Assembly (NCBI RefSeq): GCF_010015445.1
Contig: NC_053112.1
Location: 37,488,665 to 37,552,664 of the forward strand
Length of the DNA stretch: 64,000 nt
Direction: 5' to 3'
DNA from: Perca fluviatilis
Lineage: Eukaryota > Chordata > Actinopteri > Perciformes > Percidae
Part shown: positions 57,295 through 64,000 of the stretch, in pieces
How positions within the stretch are numbered: the first letter of the stretch is position 1
Layout: each line of letters begins with the position of its first letter
The notes under the pieces: model-generated
Database searches by the model: none
Told to the model about the DNA's origin: nothing
Seen by the model: only the letters and a program-made list of their open reading frames with translations
Position numbers and translations under genes: made by a program

Positions 57295-58902
57295 AAAACT
57301 CTTTCGGTGTTTGCAAAAACTTTTGGGGCTACAGGCCTGAAAGCTAAGCAGGAGAGAGTGTGAGAAATCTACAAACTGTCTGGCACCGACTGTCAAGAGT
57401 ACATTAAAAGCCCTGGCAATCAATCTGTCAAAAGAACACAAGCAATCATCTAAGCATGCGTGGACATGGAGTGTAAGAACATACACAGACACGCACACTT
57501 TCAGAAAAAGTACACCCACCAAAGTGAGTTTGTCACACCACAGGACCATGTGGTATTAACCACCCAGCCAAATTTGAAGTATATAAAACTATGTTTCAAA
57601 AATCGTGAAAGAATAAGCAGTATTCTCGGCTCGGAGACGCTGCATGCAAGTCCAATAAAGACGCTGAGCAGGAACTGCTGGCAGACCGCAAGGACTGTGA
57701 TTGGTCAAGTCGTCCTGTGTGTTGATAGTCTGTGTTTCAAGCAGCCTACTGTGGGGAGTAGCAACATCACTGACATCAGCTTTGCAAATAAACTCAGACA
57801 TATTTTGGTGACAAAATGATACCAACGTTGGTAACAATGTAGTTTTTATAAAGTATAGTAGGGGAGGGGTTAAGTATGACTCCAGTGCATCATCAAGCTA
57901 TGATTTCAGGCCGACCAAAACATCCTGGACACAACTGGTGAAAAAAACAGTTTGACTTCAGAAAAAAATGCATTTGACTTCTGAGTTTGAAGTCAGAATT
58001 CTGACTTTAAAGTTAAGTCTTCTAAAAGAATTCTAAACCTCTTCCGTAGTATTTTCTAACGTGGTTTTGAAAGAAATGACCGATTTGGCTTTGGCTTTGA
58101 TGACCCAGACCTTAAACACAAGCGCAAACACAGCAGAGCTCCTGAATGGAAACTGGTCCTCGGGCCTCCCAGGTACTGTGTGTGCTGTAGTTCAGCGTCT
58201 GATGCAAGTTGGGGTAAAACCGACACGAACCGGGGCAAGCACTGAGGGGACGTCCTCGTCTTTCTGCACCCAGAGGGTGAGTTGAGTCAGTTACGAAACA
58301 AGACAAGAAAGCAAACACAATGAACCCAGCAGGCTGCCCGGGAAACCAAACAGGAAAAATTGCAATTCTGACTTTAGACCTTGAAAATTCAAAAACACAC
58401 AAAAAAAAGGGAAATAAAACATCAGTATTTTATTCATAAAACCGCTATGACCTGAATCAAAAGTTCAATCCGGTTTCCAGTTAAGCTAACAAAACTGAAA
58501 AACACTGGCATGTGATGAGGTACTGTAGATTTATGTAATACCTCCCTACTCCTGTATACACTGCACAGCCTCCCTGCTCTCTGCTAGTCCAATAACTCAT
58601 TAGCTGACTCTATAATAAGGCAGCAGCAGCTGAAGCTCAGATCTCAGTGTGAGACATTATGTTTTTAAGAGAAGCGCTCTATAAGAAGCTCTGCACACAC
58701 GGGGAATAAATAATGATATTAAAAATACAGAAGAATAGACTTAATGAATGGGGGGAGGGGTGTAATGAACTGTGTAACTGCATTTTGTAAATTATCAACA
58801 TGCATATTTCATTCCTCTTTGAAATGCTTGCAGGCGTGAGTGGGTGCCCGATCACTGCCGTGCCGATGAATCTGTGCCAAATCTTCTTGGAACATAATCT
58901 CT

Positions 58903-58905
<3 letters not shown>

Positions 58906-58942
<37 letters not shown>

Positions 58943-58965
58943 CTCTCTCTCTCTCTCTCTCTCTC
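58906..58965. repeat. T37 run followed by (CT)n
   Basis: A homopolymer T tract then an 11-unit CT run. Confidence 0.98.
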
Positions 58966-59517
58966 ATATGAGGAAAATGTCGCCTTGCTCGCGGAGACAG
59001 ACATCACAAACAAAGCGGCGTGCGTTTCTAAAGCCTTCTCATTGTGTCGCCATAAGAACAACATCGTCTCCTGAAAGAGATTGTGGAAGGAAGGGGGTGA
59101 TGGCGTGCCGCAGTAATCTGAACGGTAAACAGGACAACATTGCCAGCAGAAGCTGATTAATGCCAAGCCTCCACTGTAATTATCACATTAGCATACTGTA
59201 ATCTCGCAAATTACCATGAAAATCACCATGACAGCTTTCTTTTCTCTCTCTTCCACTGGGGATACCAGGGTACAATTGAAATGCAGAGAATTCCCTTCTT
59301 TTTTTTAAGTGACACTAATTGATGAGACTAATCCTACAGTACAAGGAAAGCACAGGAGAACAGTCATGCACGTTACCAAAACGCAACTCTAGTCGAGCAA
59401 TACATTTTACAGCCGTGCATTAATTATTCATTAAAGTGATAGAAGGAGTTGGTGAAGGCTTAATGTGAGCATCCTGGAAACTCCAGCAACACAAACATCT
59501 AACCGCACACATGTGTG

Positions 59518-59545
59518 TATATATATATACACACACACACACACA
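59518..59545. repeat. (TA)n(CA)n microsatellite
   Basis: Short compound repeat. Confidence 0.95.
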
Positions 59546-59693
59546 AGCATGTCTTAGCTGTGAGTGCTGCAGGGTACAAACGCACACAATTCTGTCGGCA
59601 GCTAATGCAGCGAGTATGTTTGCTGAGTGCACGCAGGAAGTGATGAGATATTTAAAAAGGAAGCAGGTGGCCTATAATAGAGCACTCAGAGCA

Positions 59694-59816
<123 letters not shown>

Positions 59817-60022
59817 AATGGACTGCAGGAGGAGGTTGATATGGTGCTGTGGAGGAGTGATGAAACACCTCCTCCACCTTTCATACCATCCCCTCAGCCA
59901 TCTCCTTCATGCTCTTGTCTTCATCACGGCATCTCAGAATCTTAGTCCCCGGTGAGTTAGGCCTGTCGTGCTTTGTGATTCGTGTGCACTGCGCTTGTGT
60001 GTCTATTTAAAAATGGCTGACA

Positions 60023-60024
<2 letters not shown>

Positions 60025-60067
<43 letters not shown>
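60025..60067. repeat. (GT)n microsatellite
   Basis: A pure 43-bp run. Confidence 0.98.
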
Positions 60068-60068
<1 letters not shown>

Positions 60069-60215
60069 TGTCGTGTCGCGGCAGAGGGATGCGGGTGCAG
60101 GAGCGCGTGGGCGAGGTGGGGGACTCCCTGCTCAGATAGTCTCCTGAATGATTAAAAAGTCTCTGGAAGTCCTAGCATCTTCCATTACCCCCACTCGCCC
60201 ATTTATACACCTCTT

Positions 60216-60216
<1 letters not shown>

Positions 60217-60308
<92 letters not shown>
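60217..60308. repeat. (GT)n microsatellite
   Basis: A pure 92-bp run. Confidence 0.98.
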
Positions 60309-60311
<3 letters not shown>

Positions 60312-60869
60312 CACGCACTCAGGTGGAAAAGTGAAATTGCTTATGGACGTTTTGCAACTTCCCCTGCATTTACCAGGGGGACTTCCTCTATTTATTTCCC
60401 CACGACGCAACACGATAGTTAAACCGTAAAAGATGCAGCAAAGACAGATTAGGCCCTGAAAAACTGAAATATTGTATCAAAAAATGTCCGTTCTTGCCTC
60501 AGCCACGCGCCGTCTCTCAGCTGACCATAACCATAGCCACTTCACCAGCTTTCCTCCCAGGCCTTATGGCTAAGGTTTGACTAGAATTACACTCAACTGA
60601 CAACAGACAGCCTTGGGAGAACCCCAAGTGGCCAATTACTCTGTAACCCTTGTACAAACCGGCTACAAGAGTGAGGAGTTTGTGGTCCCATCACCTACTC
60701 TCTGGCTCTATTTGAAGCCAAGGCTACTTCCACTCCTCTGTGAAAGCCTGCGTTCTCAGAGTTTTAGGCAAAAAAAAAAGGTTTGAGGGAGTCAATTCAC
60801 CTTCAACATGCAGTCATTTAGCCAAAATAAGAAGCAAATTTGCAGTTTGTAAATTGTGATCTTTTGGTG

Positions 60870-62612
60870 ATGTTGCTGGGGGGACTTCAACGCGCACGTG
60901 GGCAATGATGGAGACACATGGAGAGGCGTGATTGGGAGGAACGGCCTCCCTGATCTCCCTGATGTTTGTTGTTGGACTTCTGTGCTAGTCATGGATTGTC
61001 TATAACAAACACCATGTTCGAACATAGGGATGCTCATAAGTGTACTTGGTACCAGAGCACCCTAGGCCAAAGGTCAATGATCGATTTTATAATCATTTCA
61101 TCTGATCTATGTTTTGGACACTCGGGTGAAGAGAGGGGCGGAGCTGTCAACCGATCACCATCTGGTGGTGAGTTGGGTCAGGGGGTGGGGGAAGACTCTC
61201 GACAGACCTGGTAAGCCCAAACGGGTAGTGCGGGTAAATTGGGAACGTCTGGAGGAGGCCCCTGTCCGACAGACTTTCAACTCACACCTCCGGCGGAGCT
61301 TTTCGTGCATCCCTGTGGAGGCTGGGGGCATTGAACCCGAGTGGACAATGTTCAAAGTTTCCATTGCTGAAGCTGCGGCGAGGAGATGTGGTTTTAGGGT
61401 CTTAGGTGCCTCAAGGGGCGGTAACCCACGAACACCGGTGGACAGGGAAGCCGTCAGACTGAAGGAGGAGTCTTTCCGGATAGGTTATCCCAGAGGACTC
61501 CGGAGGCAGTTGCAGGGTACCGAAGGGCCCGAAGAGCTGCAGCCTCTGCAGTGAAAGAGGCAAAGCAGGTGTGGGAGAAGTTTGGAGAAGACATGGAGAA
61601 GGACTTTCGGTCGGCACCAAGGTGCTTCTGGAAATCTGTTCGCCACCTCAGGAGGGGGAAGCGGGGAACCATCCAAGCTGTGTACAGTTAGGATGGGACA
61701 CTGTTGACCTCAACTGAGGAGGTAATAGGGCGGCGGAAGGAGCACTTTAAGGAACTCCTAAATCCAACTAATACGCCCTCTATGTCAGAGGCAGAGCAGT
61801 GCAGTGTAGTTTGGTGGGCTGGGGATCTCATCGCTGCTCTTTACAGATGATGTGGTCCTGATGGCAGTTCGCAGCCGAGTGTGAAGCGGTTGGGATGAGG
61901 AACAGCACCTCTAAATCTGAGGCCATGGTTCTCAGCAGGAAACCGATGGAGTGCCTACTCCAGGTAGGGGAAGAGTCCTTACCCCAAGTGAAGGAGTTCA
62001 AGTACCTTGGGGTCTTGTTCGCGAGTGAGGGGACAATGGAGCGGGAGATTGGTCGGAGAATCGGCGCAGCAGGTGTGGTATTACATTGAATTTATTGCAC
62101 CGTTGTGACGAAAAGAGAGCTGAGCCAGAAGGCAGAGCTCTCGATCTACCGGTCAGTTTTCGTTCCTACCCTCACCTATGGTCATGAAGGCTGGGTCATG
62201 ACCGAAAGAACCAGATCCAGGGTACAAGCGGCCGAAATGGGTTTCCTCAGGAGGGTGGCTGGCGTCTCCCTTAGAGATAGGGTGAGAAGCTCAGTCATCC
62301 GTGAGGAGCTCGGAGTAGAGCCGCTGCTCCTTGCGTCGAAAGGAGCCAGTTGAGGTAGTTCGGGCATCTGGTGAGGATGCCCCCTGGGCGCCTCCCTAGG
62401 GAGGTGTTCCAGGCACGTCCAGCTGGAAGGAGGCCTCGGGGAAGACCCAGGACTAGGTGGAGGGATTATATCTCCAACCTGGCCTGGGAACGCCTCGGGA
62501 TCCCCCAGTCGGAGCTGGTTAATGTGGCTCGGGAAAGGGAAGTTTGGGGTCCCCTGCTGGAGCTGCTGCCCCCGCGACCCGACACCAGATAAGCGGACGA
62601 GGATGGATGGAT
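60870..62612 (+). pseudogene. Non-LTR retrotransposon (LINE), 5' truncated and internally deleted
   Basis: From about 60876 it reads [50 protein letters not shown] and TDHHLVVSW. This is the C-terminal half of an APE-type endonuclease with its DFNAH and SDHHLV-type motifs. A linker follows (VNWERLEEAPVRQTFNSHLR). At about 61822 the sequence jumps to SLLFTDDVVLMA-like text, so the fingers and most of the palm are deleted. It continues STSKSEAMVLSRKP, FKYLGVLFASEGTMEREIG, SIYRSVFVPTLTYGHE, RGRPRTRWRDYISNLAWERL and LPPRPDTR, and ends in (GATG)n-like GATGGATGGATGG. Frameshifts and stops are present. The clade (RTE- or Rex-like) is not certain. Antisense to rptor. Confidence 0.88.
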
Positions 62613-62826
62613 GGTGTTGTTGCTTTTAAAAATTGTCTCCACAGCGACGAAGTATAGTTCCAGGAATAGTTCGAGAAAAACCTTTACTAAACCTTGCAAG
62701 TGATGTGACTGCAGCCTGCACTGTGTTGAGCTACCTCTATACTTCATTGACAGCTGAGCTGCTATCGTTTCTCTTAAGTAAAAAAAAAAAAGAATGTCTT
62801 TTGCGATTCTACTTTTATTTATCTGG

Positions 62827-63310
62827 AGGTTATCGCAGGCGAGTGCAAAATGAATGAGAGTCTATGGAGCTAAACGGCTGAGAAATCTCCGATTTGATTG
62901 TAGTTTCCCGCTTGACGGCATCCAAAGCAGAACCAGAATGTCAGAGTGAATATTTCAGTGTGGTCTTTAAAACATTACCAAACCTCTTTCTAGCACGTGT
63001 ATTGACAGGGAGAGTCTAACCTGTCAGCTGTGTTGTCGATGCCTCGAGAGAACAAAGGAAGTGACTCGTGTGTAAAGCAGTATCTCCAGCCGTACGATGT
63101 GTATGACGTCATTGACATTTTAAAAGGCTTTTCAGGGAAAAAAAGCCACTTTAAAAAAATCTAACACCCAGCAGTGTGTATTTTCTCTGCCTCCCCTTTT
63201 GAATGCAGCATTCAAATTACTAGACAAAAATTATATCCTGAGAAAAGTGGATTTTGAGGGCTATAGCTCCATAGACCTCCATTCATTCTGCACTCGCCTG
63301 TGAGCGCCCC
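62827..63310. mobile_element. Inverted-repeat MITE, ~480 bp
   Basis: CAGGCGAGTGCAAAATGAAT (62836) through CTATGGAGCTA pairs with TAGCTCCATAGACCTCCATT through GCACTCGCCTG (63264-63300), about 37 bp of arm. No ORF of note. Confidence 0.8.
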
Positions 63311-63412
63311 CTATATGGAACCAGAGTGGAACTGCAACCAGTTCGGAAGCCGGAAGTAACAAGGGAGTGGAACTTCTTCCCTTATTAGAAATTCTTTGGC
63401 GCCGGTCTGCAG

Positions 63413-63712
63413 TAGAGTTTTTTTTTTTTTTTTTAAAGCCTAATTGGGTGGGGAGAAAGCTATGCCATAATCAGAAATATTATAAATATATATAGGCTAT
63501 ATAAAAGTAACAAATGTGTACAAAAGTTAGGCTGCAGTTATAAAATGCAACACGTGTCATGCTCAGAGTCTCCCCTCTACTCGCACGCATCACACCGGGC
63601 CTGCTGGGCTTAATAAACAAACAGCCCAGTTTACATGCTTCGTCCTTGTTGCACAATGTGCACGTGCTCGGGCTGGGACGGGCTTGATTTTTTTGGGCCG
63701 ATCTAAGCTCTA
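63413..63712. mobile_element. hAT MITE related to 10998-11733, 8-bp TSD GTCTGCAG
   Basis: It begins TAGAGTTTTTTT and ends GATCTAAGCTCTA. GTCTGCAG is duplicated at 63405-63412 and 63713-63720. It shares GGGTGGGGAGAAAGCTATGC, GCATCACACCGGGCCTGCTG and GGGCTTGATTTTTT with the BED-bearing element but lacks the coding part. It is inserted next to the repeat at 63721-63880. Confidence 0.88.
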
Positions 63713-63720
63713 GTCTGCAG

Positions 63721-63880
63721 CAGTCTAAAACCTGCTAGTTCACACCAATGAGACGAGCTGAGACGGTGTCTCGTCTCCATACCAACGACTCTTTGTGCTT
63801 CCATCTCAATATGGATGTGGATAACGTTAGTGATAGTGAGATGCTTGCTACTGTTGCATTTCTAGTGATGAATCAGCGAT
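63721..63880. repeat. Interspersed repeat, sister of 35831-37430
   Basis: It shares TAGTTCACACCAATGAGACG and GGATAACGTTAGTGATAGTG-type text with the copy at 36-37 kb, here without the hAT insertion. Confidence 0.7.
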
Positions 63881-63925
63881 AATGTTCTATTCATGGGATT
63901 TCTCGTTGAGCCTCCATCTACCAGC

Positions 63926-64000
63926 TGACTAGCCTAGAAATCTAGACCACCCTAGCGGCAGCAAATGTAATTTGCAGCCAGGGTCGTCTAGCAACTCTCC
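63926..64000. repeat. Start of another interspersed repeat, cut by the window edge
   Basis: CTAGCCTAGAAATCTAGACC and CAGCAAATGTAATTTGCAGC are text I recognise from an abundant fish repeat. Only 75 bp are present. Confidence 0.5.

Noticed and set aside
58061..58402. Candidate exon ending CACCCAGAGG|GTGAGT on the plus strand
   Set aside because: The translation matches nothing I know, there is no convincing acceptor, and it does not match the Raptor sequence expected upstream.

Overview
The window is a stretch of teleost fish chromosome, probably percomorph. It carries (CA)n/(GT)n microsatellites, an L2-type LINE of the fish Maui kind, Tc1 transposons, many hAT-like MITEs with 8-bp target-site duplications, a Harbinger-like MITE family and DANA/mermaid-type tRNA-SINEs. 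The only host gene I can support is rptor, which encodes Raptor, the scaffold subunit of mTOR complex 1. It runs on the minus strand.

Six consecutive coding exons were found by reading the minus strand and recognising the protein. In transcription order they are 52743-52568, 32923-32864, 15662-15562, 13908-13764, 3148-3073 and 106-5. All have AG acceptors and GT donors, their phases are compatible, and they total exactly 660 nt (220 codons). They cover the end of the caspase-like N-terminal conserved region and the start of the armadillo repeats, from the segment starting VAAINPSHP to [10 protein letters not shown]. The introns are 19.6, 17.2, 1.65, 10.6 and 3.0 kb. More than 11 kb of a further 5' intron fills 52.7-64 kb. 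The gene starts beyond the right edge and ends beyond the left edge, so no promoter, first exon or terminator is in the window.

The rest is intronic, and much of the recognisable part is layered transposon insertion. A Tc1 element with DD38E spacing and one frameshift (38259-39729) sits inside a palindromic MITE. A second, DD34E Tc1 pseudogene (48950-50543) sits at the dyad centre of a long inverted-repeat MITE. A Harbinger-like MITE at 5.2-8.0 kb holds three later insertions, and an intact relative (41354-42059) sits inside an hAT MITE. An L2 LINE (23.4-26.0 kb) has lost RT motif A and carries an hAT-like MITE. A 2.4-kb repeat (26.95-29.32 kb) is built of diverged ~320-bp tandem units and has a Helitron-like 3' hairpin. 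Further LINE pieces lie at 1.0-1.6, 51.0-51.5 and 60.9-62.6 kb.

The transposon remnants are not active genes as far as can be seen. I found no nested host gene, tRNA, rRNA, CRISPR or prokaryote-type system, and nothing that amounts to a new molecular system. The points of most interest are the transposon nesting chronology, the DD38E Tc1, the Helitron-like tandem-repeat element, the in-frame 60-nt exon between very large introns, and the CA/GT tracts placed next to several rptor splice sites.
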